64,000 nucleotides of DNA, from NCBI RefSeq assembly GCF_001623525.1, contig NZ_CP015225.1, positions 3,286,001-3,350,000 on the forward strand. Reading direction: 5' to 3'. A model generated the notes under the pieces. The model had not been told where the DNA came from and made no database searches. It saw only the letters and a program-made list of their open reading frames with translations. Shown here in pieces: positions 37,494-46,922 of the stretch. This DNA is from Pseudomonas fluorescens (GTDB lineage Bacteria; Pseudomonadota; Gammaproteobacteria; Pseudomonadales; Pseudomonadaceae). The translations under genes were made by a program, and so were the position numbers. The first letter of the stretch is position 1. Every line of letters begins with the position of its first letter.

Positions 37494-38198
37494 TTATTTC
37501 TCCATCGGCGTGGCATCGCGGCCGCGCAAGACGATGTCCCAGCGGTAACCGAGGGCGTAGTGAGGGACAGTTTTTTCCAGGTCGAAACGGGCGATCAGGC
37601 GTTCCTTGGCACTCGTGTCCGGCACGCAGTTGTAGATCGGGTCGTATTCCAGCAACGGATCGCCAGGGAAGTACATCTGCGTCACCAGGCGCGTCAGAAT
37701 GCTCGGCCCGAACAGTGAGAAATGGATGTGCGCCGGGCGCCAGGCGTTGTGATGGTTGCCCCACGGATAGGCGCCGGGCTTGATGGTCTGGAACTGATAC
37801 CAGCCATCGGCGTCGGTGACGGTACGACCGGTGCCGGTGAAATTCGGGTCCAGCGGCGCGTCATGGTTGTCGCGATCGTGGTTGTAGCGACCGGCGGCGT
37901 TGGCCTGCCAGATCTCCACCAGGATGCCCGGCACCGGCTGGCCGTGCTCATCCAGCACGCGCCCGTGAATGATGATCCGCTCCCCCAGCGGCTCGCCGGC
38001 ATGCTGGGCGGTCAGGTCGTTGTCCTTCTCTTGCACGCGGTCGGCACCGACAGTCGGGCCGGTAATTTCCGACAGCGAATGCGGCAGGAACACCAACGGC
38101 TTGGACGGCGAGCGCAGGTTGGTGGACTGGTACGGCGGGTGCAGATACTCCGGCTGGGTGCCCGCTTGGGGGCGACGATAACCAGGCTTGTCAGTCAT
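37494..38198 (-). CDS. pcaH: protocatechuate 3,4-dioxygenase beta subunit PcaH
   Basis: 234-aa catalytic subunit. The non-haem Fe(III) ligands are all visible: Y105 (GRYNHD), Y144 (GAYPWGNHH), H157 and H159 (RPAHIHFS), a constant shift of three from the well-known P. putida numbering. Cleaves protocatechuate to 3-carboxy-cis,cis-muconate. Follows pcaF by 37 nt and precedes pcaG by 1 nt. Confidence 0.94.
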   Translation of the reverse strand: MTDKPGYRRPQAGTQPEYLHPPYQSTNLRSPSKPLVFLPHSLSEITGPTVGADRVQEKDNDLTAQHAGEPLGERIIIHGRVLDEHGQPVPGILVEIWQANAAGRYNHDRDNHDAPLDPNFTGTGRTVTDADGWYQFQTIKPGAYPWGNHHNAWRPAHIHFSLFGPSILTRLVTQMYFPGDPLLEYDPIYNCVPDTSAKERLIARFDLEKTVPHYALGYRWDIVLRGRDATPMEK

Positions 38199-38235
38199 GA
38201 AGCGTTCCTCGGTTTCTTATTAGTAGAACGACGCG

Positions 38236-39438
38236 TCAGACGCGTTCGATTGCCAATGCCAGACCCTGGCCGACGCCGACACACATGGTCGCCAGGCCTT
38301 TCTTGCCGCCGGTCTTTTCCAAATGGTGCAACGCCGTCAACACCAGACGCGCCCCGCTCATGCCCAGCGGATGGCCGAGGGCGATGGCACCGCCGTTCGG
38401 GTTGACCTGGGGCGCATCGTCCGCCAGACCGAGGTCGCGCAACACCGCCAGGCCCTGGCTGGCAAAGGCTTCATTGAGTTCGATCACGTCGAAATCGGCG
38501 ACCGCCAGGCCCAGCCGTTCAGTGAGTTTGCGCACCGCCGGCACCGGGCCGATGCCCATCACCCGTGGCGCCACGCCGGCACTGGCCATGCCCAGCACTT
38601 TGCCACGCGGCGTCAGGCCATGTTTCTTTACCGCTTCGGCCGAGGCCAGGATCAGCGCCGCCGCACCGTCGTTGACACCCGAGGCGTTGCCGGCGGTGAC
38701 GGTCTTGTCCGGCCCGTTGACCGGCTTGAGTTTGCCCAGGGTTTCCAAGGTGGTGTCGGCGCGAGGATGTTCATCCTGCTCGACCACGGTTTCACCTTTC
38801 TTGTGGGCAATGCGCACCGCCACGATTTCTTCGGCGAAAAAACCTGCCGCCTGGGCCGCTGCCGTGCGCTGTTGGCTGCGCAAGGCGAAAGCGTCCTGGT
38901 CGGCGCGGGACACGGCATAGTCATCAGCCACGTTATCAGCGGTCTGTGGCATCGCATCCACCCCGTACTGGGCCTTCATCAATGGGTTGATGAAACGCCA
39001 GCCGATGGTGGTGTCTTCCAGCTTCATGCTGCGGGAAAACGCCGCGTCGGCCTTGCCCATCACGAACGGCGCACGGGACATCGACTCCACCCCACCAGCG
39101 ATGGCCAGTTCCATCTCACCGCTGGCGATGGCGCGGAACGCCGTGCCGATGGCGTCCATGCCCGAGGCGCAAAGACGGTTGAGGGTTACACCGGGAATGC
39201 TGTCCGGCAGGCCCGCCAACAGCAGCGCCATGCGCGCCACGTTGCGGTTGTCTTCGCCGGCCTGGTTGGCGCAGCCGAGAAACACTTCGTCCACCGCGCT
39301 CCAGTCCACCGATGGGTTGCGCTCCATCAGCGCCTTGATCGGCACCGCCGCCAAGTCATCGGCACGCACGGCGGACAAACCGCCGCCAAACCGACCGATG
39401 GGGGTTCGAATCGCATCACAGATATAAACGTCGCGCAT
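38236..39438 (-). CDS. pcaF: 3-oxoadipyl-CoA thiolase PcaF
   Basis: 400-aa thiolase that splits 3-oxoadipyl-CoA to acetyl-CoA and succinyl-CoA. Nucleophile C90 ([13 protein letters not shown]), His in [10 protein letters not shown], and the second Cys in TMCVGVGQG. The true ATG at 39438 overlaps the pcaJ stop as TGATG; the open frame beyond is antisense-like extension. Third gene of pcaIJF. Confidence 0.94.
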   Translation of the reverse strand: MRDVYICDAIRTPIGRFGGGLSAVRADDLAAVPIKALMERNPSVDWSAVDEVFLGCANQAGEDNRNVARMALLLAGLPDSIPGVTLNRLCASGMDAIGTAFRAIASGEMELAIAGGVESMSRAPFVMGKADAAFSRSMKLEDTTIGWRFINPLMKAQYGVDAMPQTADNVADDYAVSRADQDAFALRSQQRTAAAQAAGFFAEEIVAVRIAHKKGETVVEQDEHPRADTTLETLGKLKPVNGPDKTVTAGNASGVNDGAAALILASAEAVKKHGLTPRGKVLGMASAGVAPRVMGIGPVPAVRKLTERLGLAVADFDVIELNEAFASQGLAVLRDLGLADDAPQVNPNGGAIALGHPLGMSGARLVLTALHHLEKTGGKKGLATMCVGVGQGLALAIERV

Positions 39439-40217
39439 CAGGCTTCTCCCGGTGCCTGGCCATGGGCCGCCGCGGTGCGAGCTTCCAGATCGCGCAGTGC
39501 GCGCAGCTCTACCTCGGTCGGTTCGGCGGTGGTTTGCACCTGGTCGGCGAAACGGATCGCCCATCCGGTGGCGGCAATGACTTGCTCGCGAGTCACGCCG
39601 GGGTGCAGCGCGGTGACCACGAATTCATGGGTGCCGGCTTCCGGTTCCATGATGCACAAGTCGGTGATAATCCCCACTGGACCGGCACCCGGCAGGCCCA
39701 GGCGCTTGCGCGAATCGCCGCCTTCACCGTGGCCGACCGAAGTGATGAAATCCAGCTTGTCGACAAACGAACGCGCCGACTGCTTGAGGATGATCAACAC
39801 GCTCTTGGCCGAGCCGGCGATTTCCGGCGCGCCACCAGCACCCGGCAGGCGGACTTTCGGCTGATGGTAATCGCCCACCACCGTGGTGTTGATGTTGCCG
39901 AAACGGTCGACCTGGGCCGCGCCCAGGAACCCGACGTCGATACGCCCGCCCTGCAGCCAGTAGCGAAAAATCTCACCGGTCGGTACGACGGTATCGGCGG
40001 TTTCCGCCAGCTCGCCGTCGCCGATGGACAGCGGCAGTACGCTGGGCTTGGCACCGATCGGGCCGGATTCGTAGATCAGCACGACGTCCGGCGATGAGGT
40101 CAGTCGTGCCAGGTTGGCCGCTTTCGACGGCAGGCCGATGCCCACGAAGCATACGGCATTGTTCTTCAAGCGACGCGCCGCGGCGACGGTCATCATTTCG
40201 TTGGTGGAGTAAGTCAT
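39438..40217 (-). CDS. pcaJ: 3-oxoadipate:succinyl-CoA transferase subunit B PcaJ
   Basis: 259-aa beta subunit of the family I CoA transferase. Catalytic glutamate E50 in [21 protein letters not shown] and the [13 protein letters not shown] motif follow. Overlaps pcaI by 4 nt and pcaF by 1 nt. With PcaI it activates 3-oxoadipate using succinyl-CoA. Confidence 0.93.
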   Translation of the reverse strand: MTYSTNEMMTVAAARRLKNNAVCFVGIGLPSKAANLARLTSSPDVVLIYESGPIGAKPSVLPLSIGDGELAETADTVVPTGEIFRYWLQGGRIDVGFLGAAQVDRFGNINTTVVGDYHQPKVRLPGAGGAPEIAGSAKSVLIILKQSARSFVDKLDFITSVGHGEGGDSRKRLGLPGAGPVGIITDLCIMEPEAGTHEFVVTALHPGVTREQVIAATGWAIRFADQVQTTAEPTEVELRALRDLEARTAAAHGQAPGEA

Positions 40218-41074
40218 GGTTTCACCTGCGAAGCGGCTGCCAGTCTGGCCTGGAATTCACTGAAGTCTTTAGTGCCATGGATGTATTCGTTGATCCATGC
40301 GGTGAAGGTCTCACGGTCCCGGGCGATCGGATCCCACGCCTGGTAGAAACGGTTGTCACGCTCGGTATAGCCGTGGGCGTAGGACGGATGAGCGCCACCC
40401 GGCACGAGGCACACGGCGCTCAATGCCCAGGTCGGCAGTACGCAAGCGTTCATCGGTGCATTCAGGTCGTCGACAATTTCTTCCACGGTGACGATGCAAC
40501 GCTTGGCGGCCAAGACGGCTTCTTTCTGCACACCGAGAATGCCCCACAGCAGCACGTTGCCCTTGCGGTCGGCTTTCTGGGCGTGGATCACCGTGATGTC
40601 CGGGCGCACCGAAGGTACAGCGGCCAGTACTTCACCGGTGAAGGGACAGGTCACACTCTTGATCAGCGGGTTGACCTTCGGCAGGTCGGAACCGGCGTAG
40701 GCCCGCAGCACCGCGAACGGCAGGCCGGAGGCGCCGGCAACGTAGGCGTTGGCCAGGTCGGCGTGGCTGTGTTCCTCGATCTCCAGGGGGTGCGGCCATT
40801 GTTTCTCCACGGCATCGCGCAAGCGGTGCAACGACCCCACGCCAGGGTTGCCGCCCCAGGAGAAAATCAACTTGCGAGCACAACCGGCGCCGATCAACTG
40901 GTCATAGATCAGGTCAGGTGTCATGCGCACCAAGGTCAGATCTTTCTTTCCCTGACGAATGATTTCATGACCCGCCGCCGTAGGAATCAGGTGAGTGAAG
41001 CCTTCGAGCGCGACGGTATCGCCGTCGTTGACGAATTGCTTCACCGCGTCGTGCAGCGAAAGGATTTCAGCCAT
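40214..41074 (-). CDS. pcaI: 3-oxoadipate:succinyl-CoA transferase subunit A PcaI
   Basis: 286-aa alpha subunit. Seen: DGDTVALEGFTHLIPTAAGH near the start, FSWGGNPGVGSLHR and a TVIHAQKADRKGNVLLWG segment. ATG 41074 with upstream GGAG is preferred over an in-frame ATG 33 nt earlier. First gene of pcaIJF(HG); a PcaR-type box lies about 120 bp upstream. Confidence 0.93.
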   Translation of the reverse strand: MAEILSLHDAVKQFVNDGDTVALEGFTHLIPTAAGHEIIRQGKKDLTLVRMTPDLIYDQLIGAGCARKLIFSWGGNPGVGSLHRLRDAVEKQWPHPLEIEEHSHADLANAYVAGASGLPFAVLRAYAGSDLPKVNPLIKSVTCPFTGEVLAAVPSVRPDITVIHAQKADRKGNVLLWGILGVQKEAVLAAKRCIVTVEEIVDDLNAPMNACVLPTWALSAVCLVPGGAHPSYAHGYTERDNRFYQAWDPIARDRETFTAWINEYIHGTKDFSEFQARLAAASQVKP

Positions 41075-41176
41075 GGGGCAGGCTCCCGTTTTCCAGTAGA
41101 CCGACATGAAGGAAAAGGCGCGAGGTTAAGCGCCGAAGTGACTGAAGATTAAGCCTGGGGGAAAAGCCAAACAATC

Positions 41177-41207
41177 CGATAATCGACAGAGTGTTCGTTT
41201 ATCGAAC
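41177..41207 (-). promoter_or_regulatory. PcaR-type box pair upstream of pcaI
   Basis: GTTCGATAAACGAAC (minus strand, 41193-41207) with a second half GTCGATTATCGG beside it (41177-41188). The first differs by two bases from the P. putida PcaR site GTTCGATAATCGCAC as I recall it. Confidence 0.65.
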
Positions 41208-41255
41208 GGATTGTTGTTTGGCTATCGATTTATCCACACAGCGAAAACGAGAACC

Positions 41256-41361
41256 GTGGCGAGGGCGCTTGCTCCCGCTGGGCCGCGCTGGCGCTCCAGT
41301 ACGAAGCGGCCCTGTTTTTGGGGCTGCTACGCAGCCCAGCGGGAGCAAGCTCCCTCGCCAC
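41256..41361. repeat. REPIN-type inverted pair, family A
   Basis: Facing family A arms (left arm with GGCGCTTGCTCC) between pcaK and pcaI. The 307-bp gap holds only this and the PcaR-type boxes. Confidence 0.88.
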
Positions 41362-41381
41362 AGGGGTGTAGGTTCGGGGTT

Positions 41382-42728
41382 TCAGGTGGCATCCGCATGG
41401 CTGACCATGCCTTTGATCACCACCGCCGTGGTCGCCAGGGCCGCCGGGATCACCAGGGCGGTCAGGACCTGTTCGAAGTTCCAGCCCAGGCCCAACAGGG
41501 TCGCGCCCATCCAGGCACCGAGAATCGCGCCGAAACGACCGATGCCCAACATCCAGGACACACCGGTGGCCCTACCCTGGGTCGGGTAGAAACGCGCCGC
41601 CAGCGAAGGCATCGCCGATTGCGCGCCGTTGACACACATGCCCGCCACCAGCACCAGGGTGGCGAGCAAGGTGATGTTGCCCAGGCTCTGCCCCACCGCG
41701 TAGGCAAACACCCCCGCCATCAGGTAGAAAAGGCCGATGACCTTGTGCGGATTGAACCGGTCCATCGCCCAACCCACCCCGACAGCGCTCAACACGCCGC
41801 CGAATTGGAACAGCGCACCGATAAACGCTGCCTGCTCCATGCTCGCGCCGCTGTCGCGCATCAGGGTCGGCAGCCAACTGGTCAACAGGTAGACGATCAC
41901 CAGGCCCATGAAATAGGTCAGCCACAGAAGCAAGGTGCCAGCGCTGTAGGTGCCGGAGAAAATCACCGCCAGCACATTGCGGGCTTTCACGGTTTTCTGT
42001 TCCGGCACACTGAAGCTCGCCGCTTGGGCCACCGTGTTCGGGTCGATCGGTGCCAGGGTCTTGCGCACCTTGTCGGTGCCGCGATTGCGCACCACCAGGT
42101 AACGCGCCGACTCCGGCAGCCAGAACAGCAACACGACCGCCAGGATCAACGGCAGGATCCCACCAATCAGCAGCAGGCTATGCCAACCGAACGCCGGTAT
42201 CAGCTTGGCGGAGATGAACCCACCGCCGGCCATGCCCAAGTTGAAGCCACAGAACATGCTGGTCACCAACAGGGATTTCTTGCGTTCAGGGGTGTATTCC
42301 GAGAGCAAGGTCGTGGCGTTCGGCATCCCGGCGCCCAATCCCAGGCCGGTGAGGAAACGCAGCACCAGTAATTGATCGACATTGGTGCTGTAGGCCGAGG
42401 CCAAGCTGAACGCGCCGAACAGCAGAACCGCGCCCACCAGTACGACTTTTCGCCCGAAGCGGTCAGCCAGCGGCCCTGAACCCAGCGCGCCGAACACCAT
42501 GCCGATCAGCGCGGCGCTCATCACCGGGCCGAGGCTGGCGCGATCGATGCCCCAATCCTGGGACAGCGCCGGGGCGATGAAGCCCATGGCCGCTGTATCA
42601 AGGCCGTCGAGGAAAACAATCAGGAAACAGAGAATCACCACCCGCCACTGGTAGCGCGAAATAGGTTGGGCATTGATAAAGGACTGCACATCGAGGCAGT
42701 GGCCTACGGAGGTCTGGGGCTGGTTCAT
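41382..42728 (-). CDS. pcaK: 4-hydroxybenzoate/protocatechuate transporter PcaK
   Basis: 448-aa aromatic acid:H+ symporter, the same length as P. putida PcaK. TM1 region includes FLDGLDTAAMGFIAPAL; loop 2-3 GPLADRFGRK and the second GVGWAMDRFNPHK repeat are the AAHS hallmarks. ATG 42728 starts MNQPQTSVG; an upstream start would lack similarity. A PcaR-type box lies about 125 bp upstream. Confidence 0.92.
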   Translation of the reverse strand: MNQPQTSVGHCLDVQSFINAQPISRYQWRVVILCFLIVFLDGLDTAAMGFIAPALSQDWGIDRASLGPVMSAALIGMVFGALGSGPLADRFGRKVVLVGAVLLFGAFSLASAYSTNVDQLLVLRFLTGLGLGAGMPNATTLLSEYTPERKKSLLVTSMFCGFNLGMAGGGFISAKLIPAFGWHSLLLIGGILPLILAVVLLFWLPESARYLVVRNRGTDKVRKTLAPIDPNTVAQAASFSVPEQKTVKARNVLAVIFSGTYSAGTLLLWLTYFMGLVIVYLLTSWLPTLMRDSGASMEQAAFIGALFQFGGVLSAVGVGWAMDRFNPHKVIGLFYLMAGVFAYAVGQSLGNITLLATLVLVAGMCVNGAQSAMPSLAARFYPTQGRATGVSWMLGIGRFGAILGAWMGATLLGLGWNFEQVLTALVIPAALATTAVVIKGMVSHADAT

Positions 42729-42850
42729 TTTATTTTTATTCCACGTGATAAACGCAGGCGAACGATCAGGGACCGGCGAAACACGCCGGATGACGCTGCG
42801 CGACATTAATGAGGGCAGGCAAATACCGTCAATTCATCGCCGCCGACTGT

Positions 42851-42865
42851 GTGCGTTTATCGAAC
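42851..42865 (-). promoter_or_regulatory. PcaR-type box upstream of pcaK
   Basis: Minus strand GTTCGATAAACGCAC: one base from the recalled PcaR site. It abuts the pcaR stop codon (42869) and precedes pcaK by about 125 bp. Confidence 0.7.
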
Positions 42866-42868
42866 AGC

Positions 42869-43711
42869 TTAAGTGAACAGCTGCGCGCTCAAGTCGCGGC
42901 TGGCCCCCAGCAGGCCTGGCAGGAAGCGCTGTTCCAGCTCATTGCGGCTGACCCGCCCGGCATGGGTGCTGACGTTGAGCGCGGCCACTACTTGACCGGA
43001 AGCGTCGTACACCGGCACGGCAATCGAACGCAGGCCCTGTTCCAGCTCCTGGTCGACGATGCACCAGCCTTGCTGCCGCACCTGTTCCAGGCATTCAAGC
43101 AATGCCTCGGGGGTGTGCAAGGTGCGGCTGGTCTTGGCTTGCAGGTCGGCATGGTCCAGGTAGTCGCGCAGCGAAGCGTCATCCAGGGCCGCCAGGAGAA
43201 TCCTGCCCATCGAAGTGCAATAGGCTGGAAGACGCCCGCCGACCGACAGATCGACCGAAATCAGGCGCTGGGTGGTGGCTGACCGGGCGATATAGAGGAT
43301 ATCGTCGCCTTCGAGCGTCGCCATGTTGCAGGCCTCGTGCAATTGCTCGCTCATGCGGTCCAGGTACGGCTGGGCAGAAACGGCCAGCGGCGTCGAGGAC
43401 AGATAGGCGTGCCCCAGGGTCAGCACTTTGGGCAGCAGCGAATAGGTCCGTCCATCCGTGGTGGCGTAGCCCAGCTTGATCAAGGTATGCAGGCAACGTC
43501 TGACGGCGGCGCGAGGGATTTCCGTACGATGGCTGATTTGGGCAATGGTCAGGTGCCGCTTGCGCTCCTGGAAGGCCTGGACCACGGCCAACCCGCGGGC
43601 CAGGGACGTCATGAAATCGGGATCGCCGGTCAGGGCCTGGATCCGCTTGGCCGGCGAGGCGACGATCGGTGGCGCGACTGAAGTGAAAGCATTGCGCAAT
43701 TGGTCGTTCAT
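42869..43711 (-). CDS. pcaR: IclR-family activator PcaR
   Basis: 280-aa IclR regulator that activates pca genes with 3-oxoadipate and represses itself. HTH in LTIAQISHRTEIPRAAVRRC (about 55-75) and the effector domain with YIARSATTQRLIS and GRLPAYCTSMGRILLA. ATG 43711 has AAGGA upstream; frames upstream are not conserved-looking. Located at the head of the cluster, same strand as pcaK. Confidence 0.92.
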   Translation of the reverse strand: MNDQLRNAFTSVAPPIVASPAKRIQALTGDPDFMTSLARGLAVVQAFQERKRHLTIAQISHRTEIPRAAVRRCLHTLIKLGYATTDGRTYSLLPKVLTLGHAYLSSTPLAVSAQPYLDRMSEQLHEACNMATLEGDDILYIARSATTQRLISVDLSVGGRLPAYCTSMGRILLAALDDASLRDYLDHADLQAKTSRTLHTPEALLECLEQVRQQGWCIVDQELEQGLRSIAVPVYDASGQVVAALNVSTHAGRVSRNELEQRFLPGLLGASRDLSAQLFT

Positions 43712-43788
43712 GTCTGGTCCTTCCCGGGGAATGACGGCTATTACAAGCGGCTGTCCGACGGACAGACAAGGGCCGGACCGCCAACAGT

Positions 43789-43819
43789 GTTCGATTATCG
43801 AACCAGCAACCGATAATCG
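43789..43819. promoter_or_regulatory. PcaR-type box pair upstream of pcaR
   Basis: GTTCGATTATCGAAC (43789-43803), a near-perfect inverted repeat, then CCGATAATCG (43810-43819), 78 bp upstream of the pcaR start. Fits autoregulation. Confidence 0.65.
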
Positions 43820-44067
43820 CAATCCTGCCCGGTATCATGAGTTCGACAGCCGTCGAACGCCCGATAACAAGTTGAGCGAGAGTGACAAGCGATTTGACGT
43901 GAAGGCGCGGGCGATATTGAACTTGTCGCCTTGAACGGCATCAGGATATCGGCACTAGCAGACATCTTCTGAAACCTGATTGACACAAGTTTGCACATAC
44001 AAACATCGATTCACACAACAACAGGCCCCTTTAAATATTTCCCGATAGTGTTATTCAGCTGGACCGC

Positions 44068-44288
44068 TATAATGCAACTCAGCGACGGTACGGCCAATCG
44101 ACCGCTCCCGTACGCAGGCACCTTGGTAATACCCTGGCGCCCGAAGCACCTTTAGGTCGCTTCCCCTGTATTGGCAACAACACGAAGCCCTGATGCTACG
44201 TCAGCTGTCAGCTCTGGTGCCGTGGCCGTCTGCATGTCTACATGCAGTGCGTATCACCAGATTCAATTTCAATTAATTAGGTACAACT
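44068..44288 (+). ncRNA. candidate structured 5' leader of the 66-aa gene
   Basis: A consensus -10 TATAAT sits at 44068-44073. Downstream, before the GTG, lie a GTACGG/CCGTAC stem (44088-44113) and a two-step hairpin: outer CTGGTG/CACCAG (44214-44260), inner CTGCATG/CATGCAG closed by TCTA (44230-44247). The gap 43712-44288 otherwise holds only the PcaR-type boxes. Rfam class not recognised. Confidence 0.4.
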
Positions 44289-44489
44289 GTGACGAAAGAC
44301 GAACTGCGCGCGGAACTTGAGCGCCAGGAACAACGTTACAAGGAAGTTTACGGCGGGGAAATCACCACCTACGCCGCACAACCTGAACCGGAACGTAAAC
44401 CCTGGCGTAAGCGCGCCACCGTTCAGGACCAGGCCTTCACCCAGGAACTCCAGAAAATGGAAAAAGAACTCAAAGCCGAAGAGCAGTGA
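44289..44489 (+). CDS. conserved small hypothetical protein, 66 aa
   Basis: 66-aa highly charged, helical protein ([20 protein letters not shown] at the start, [13 protein letters not shown] at the end) with a proline-rich middle. GTG start. It lies between pcaR and the phosphate transporter, an arrangement I recall from P. putida (PP_1373-PP_1375). Function unknown. Preceded by a 200-nt leader with strong hairpins. Confidence 0.65.
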   Translation: MTKDELRAELERQEQRYKEVYGGEITTYAAQPEPERKPWRKRATVQDQAFTQELQKMEKELKAEEQ

Positions 44490-44854
44490 CGCGCTGGGCA
44501 TGATGTTCTTGTGAAGAGGTCTCCGGCCGCCATCCAGGCCGGAAACCGCAGCGCACGCCCGCCATGAGCGGGCCGCCATCCGCTCCCGCCCGACGGCCGG
44601 GAAGGCTCATGGCCGACCTTCTTTTCAGATATTTCATGCAACCGCTCGAAGTGCTCTACACGGGGCGGCGGTCAGGCTCCAGGACGCTTTGCGCCCCTGA
44701 ATCAAAGGGTTACGCGCCCCACGGAAAACCTCGCGCCAGAGCCATTCCTACAAATTATTTCGTTGAAGAATGTTGCCGATGAGCAGGCAATGCATCGATT
44801 GCCATGGTTTTCTGGCATAATCGCGCCCCCTTATGACCGGGTCAGAAAACCTTC
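44490..44854. other. 365-bp gap before pitA
   Basis: Contains a TCCGGCC/GGCCGGA hairpin (44522-44543) without a T-run and a low-complexity C/G region; open frames here look random. CATAAT at 44814-44819 may be the pitA -10. No gene supported. Confidence 0.4.
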
Positions 44855-46330
44855 ATGATCGATTTATTCAGCGGACTGGATGCTTGGGTGCTTGTGAGCC
44901 TCTTGCTCGCCCTGGCTTTTGTCCTCGCCTTCGAGTTCATCAACGGCTTTCATGACACCGCTAACGCGGTTGCCACTGTTATCTACACCAAAGCCATGCC
45001 GCCTCATCTGGCGGTGTTCTTTTCCGGTGTGTTCAATTTCCTCGGCGTGCTGCTGGGTGGTGTGGGGGTGGCGTACGCCATCGTTCACTTGCTGCCCGTA
45101 GAGCTGCTGATCAATGTGAACACCGGACACGGGCTCGCCATGGTGTTTTCGCTGCTCGCAGCGGCCATTACCTGGAACCTGGGCACCTGGTACTTCGGTA
45201 TCCCGGCGTCCAGCTCCCACACGTTGATCGGCTCGATCCTCGGCGTGGGCCTGGCCAATGCGTTGATCAACGATATCCCGTTGGCCGATGGGGTGAACTG
45301 GCAGAAGGCGATCGATATCGGCGCCTCCCTGGTGTTCTCGCCCATGGCCGGCTTCCTGATCGCTGCCCTGGTGCTGATCGGCCTGAAATGGTGGCGTCCG
45401 CTGTCGAAGATGCACAAGACACCGGAACAGCGCCGCAAGATCGATGACAAGAAGCACCCGCCGTTCTGGAATCGCCTGGTACTGGTGATTTCGGCCATGG
45501 CCGTCAGTTTTGTCCATGGCTCCAACGATGGCCAGAAAGGCATCGGCCTGATCATGCTGGTGCTGATCGGTATCGTGCCTTCGCAGTTCGTGCTCGACCT
45601 GAGCAGCACCACGTATCAGATCGAGCGGACCCGCGACGCGACCCTGCACCTGAGCCAGTTCTACCAGCGCAACAGCGAATCCCTGGGTGAATACCTGGCG
45701 CTGGGCAAGAGCGTGGAAGGCGATCTGCCGGAAAAATTCCGTTGCAACCCGCAGCAGACCGAACCCACCATCGATGCCCTGCTCAACACCCTCAAGGGCG
45801 TGGCTGACTACCATTCGCTGCCGTCGGAAAGCCGTATCGAAGTGCGTCGCTACTTGCTCTGCCTGGACGACACGGCGAAGAAGGTTGGCAAACTGCCAGG
45901 CCTGGCAGCCCGTGAGAAAGACGACCTGAACAAACTGCGCAAGGACCTGACCGGCACCACCGAGTACGCCCCATTCTGGGTGATCCTGGCGGTCGCCCTG
46001 GCACTGGGCCTGGGCACCATGGTCGGCTGGAAGCGTGTGGTACTGACCATCGGCGAGAAGATCGGCAAGCAAGGCATGACCTACGCCCAGGGCATGTCGG
46101 CGCAAATCACCACCGCGTGCATGATCGGCGCGGCGAACATTTTCAGCCTGCCGGTTTCCACCACCCACGTACTGTCTTCGGGCGTGGCCGGTACCATGGT
46201 CGCGAACAAGAGCGGCCTGCAAGGTGGCACCGTGCGCAACATCCTGCTGGCCTGGGTGCTGACCCTGCCGGCAACGGTGGCGCTGTCGGCCGGGCTGTTC
46301 TGGTTGGCGTCCAAGGCCTTGGGCAGCTGA
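44855..46330 (+). CDS. pitA: Pit-family inorganic phosphate transporter
   Basis: 491-aa low-affinity phosphate:H+ (metal-phosphate) symporter. Two PHO4 halves: NGFHDTANAVATVIYTKAMP with the family GxxDxANA-type motif near residue 30, and a second VHGSNDGQKGIGL block near 220, separated by a cytoplasmic loop. About ten TM segments. Terminator directly downstream. Monocistronic. Confidence 0.9.
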   Translation: MIDLFSGLDAWVLVSLLLALAFVLAFEFINGFHDTANAVATVIYTKAMPPHLAVFFSGVFNFLGVLLGGVGVAYAIVHLLPVELLINVNTGHGLAMVFSLLAAAITWNLGTWYFGIPASSSHTLIGSILGVGLANALINDIPLADGVNWQKAIDIGASLVFSPMAGFLIAALVLIGLKWWRPLSKMHKTPEQRRKIDDKKHPPFWNRLVLVISAMAVSFVHGSNDGQKGIGLIMLVLIGIVPSQFVLDLSSTTYQIERTRDATLHLSQFYQRNSESLGEYLALGKSVEGDLPEKFRCNPQQTEPTIDALLNTLKGVADYHSLPSESRIEVRRYLLCLDDTAKKVGKLPGLAAREKDDLNKLRKDLTGTTEYAPFWVILAVALALGLGTMVGWKRVVLTIGEKIGKQGMTYAQGMSAQITTACMIGAANIFSLPVSTTHVLSSGVAGTMVANKSGLQGGTVRNILLAWVLTLPATVALSAGLFWLASKALGS

Positions 46331-46349
46331 TTCCAGCAGCCACAAAAAA

Positions 46350-46380
46350 GGTGCGATCCTGATGGGTCGCACCTTTTTTT
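46350..46380 (+). terminator. rho-independent terminator of pitA
   Basis: Stem GGTGCGA/TCGCACC with a 10-nt loop and a T7 run, 20 nt past the stop. Confidence 0.9.
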
Positions 46381-46437
46381 ATGCTTAAAACACCTCGCCC
46401 CCACAATGGTCTTGTGTGGAACAGGGAAAATTTGGCC

Positions 46438-46464
46438 AAAAAAAAAGGGCGACCGAAGTCGCCC
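46438..46464 (-). terminator. terminator of the 38-aa gene
   Basis: On the minus strand GGGCGAC-TTCG-GTCGCCC followed by nine T residues, 36 nt past the stop of the small gene at 46500. Confidence 0.92.
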
Positions 46465-46499
46465 AAAATGCCTTGCGTGCTCGTTTTAGCCGGAAAGAC

Positions 46500-46616
46500 C
46501 TACGGTTTTTTCCGCTTGTGTGCGTCTTTCCAGATGAATAATCCAAAACCTGCGAAAAATACGAACATGAGGCCGACCGTCAACACACCGGCAAACACCA
46601 CATTATCGAAAAACAT
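46500..46616 (-). CDS. small membrane protein, 38 aa
   Basis: A 38-aa frame starting ATG 46616, preceded by a perfect AGGAGG at 8 nt and followed by a strong terminator, so it is a complete small gene. The product MFFDNVVFAGVLTVG... is one TM helix (about 5-29) ending WKDAHKRKKP, a positive-inside cytoplasmic tail. Such proteins are usually subunits or regulators of membrane complexes. Resembles CcoQ-like small proteins only in layout. Function unknown. Confidence 0.65.
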   Translation of the reverse strand: MFFDNVVFAGVLTVGLMFVFFAGFGLFIWKDAHKRKKP

Positions 46617-46760
46617 GACTGGCCTCCTGGTCTTGCCCCTGTTGCGATGGCTTCAAGTTAACCAATCAGGCCTGGATGAAAATTGACCGGGGTCAATAAC
46701 GCCCGCAACGGGGCGAAAAGGTGGGGAAATAACTGATCTGCATCAATGGATCGAGGGGGT

Positions 46761-46922
46761 TCAGCGCTTTTTCGGTTTGTTTTTCGACTTTTTCTTGGGC
46801 TTGCCCAACGGCATGGCCTGCTCGAAAGCCTGGCGGACTTCATTGAGGCGCTTTTCGTTGAGGTCGTGAACGCGCTTGGCGCGCTCGGCACTGAGGTCGA
46901 TCAGCTTATCGTCTTGGCTCAT
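46761..46922 (-). CDS. small basic hypothetical protein, 53 aa
   Basis: 53-aa frame: MSQDDKLIDLSAERAKRVHD start, then a helix LNEKRLNEVRQAFEQAMPL and a strongly basic KPKKKSKNKPKKR tail, suggesting nucleic-acid or ribosome binding (inference). Its ATG overlaps the stop of a possible 39-aa frame upstream as ATGA. Function unknown. Confidence 0.6.
   Translation of the reverse strand: MSQDDKLIDLSAERAKRVHDLNEKRLNEVRQAFEQAMPLGKPKKKSKNKPKKR

Noticed and set aside
44564..44782. 72-codon frame before pitA
   Set aside because: No SD, no recognisable text and poor codon use.
46381..46686. 101-codon plus-strand frame after pitA
   Set aside because: Starts in a terminator and is antisense to the 38-aa gene.
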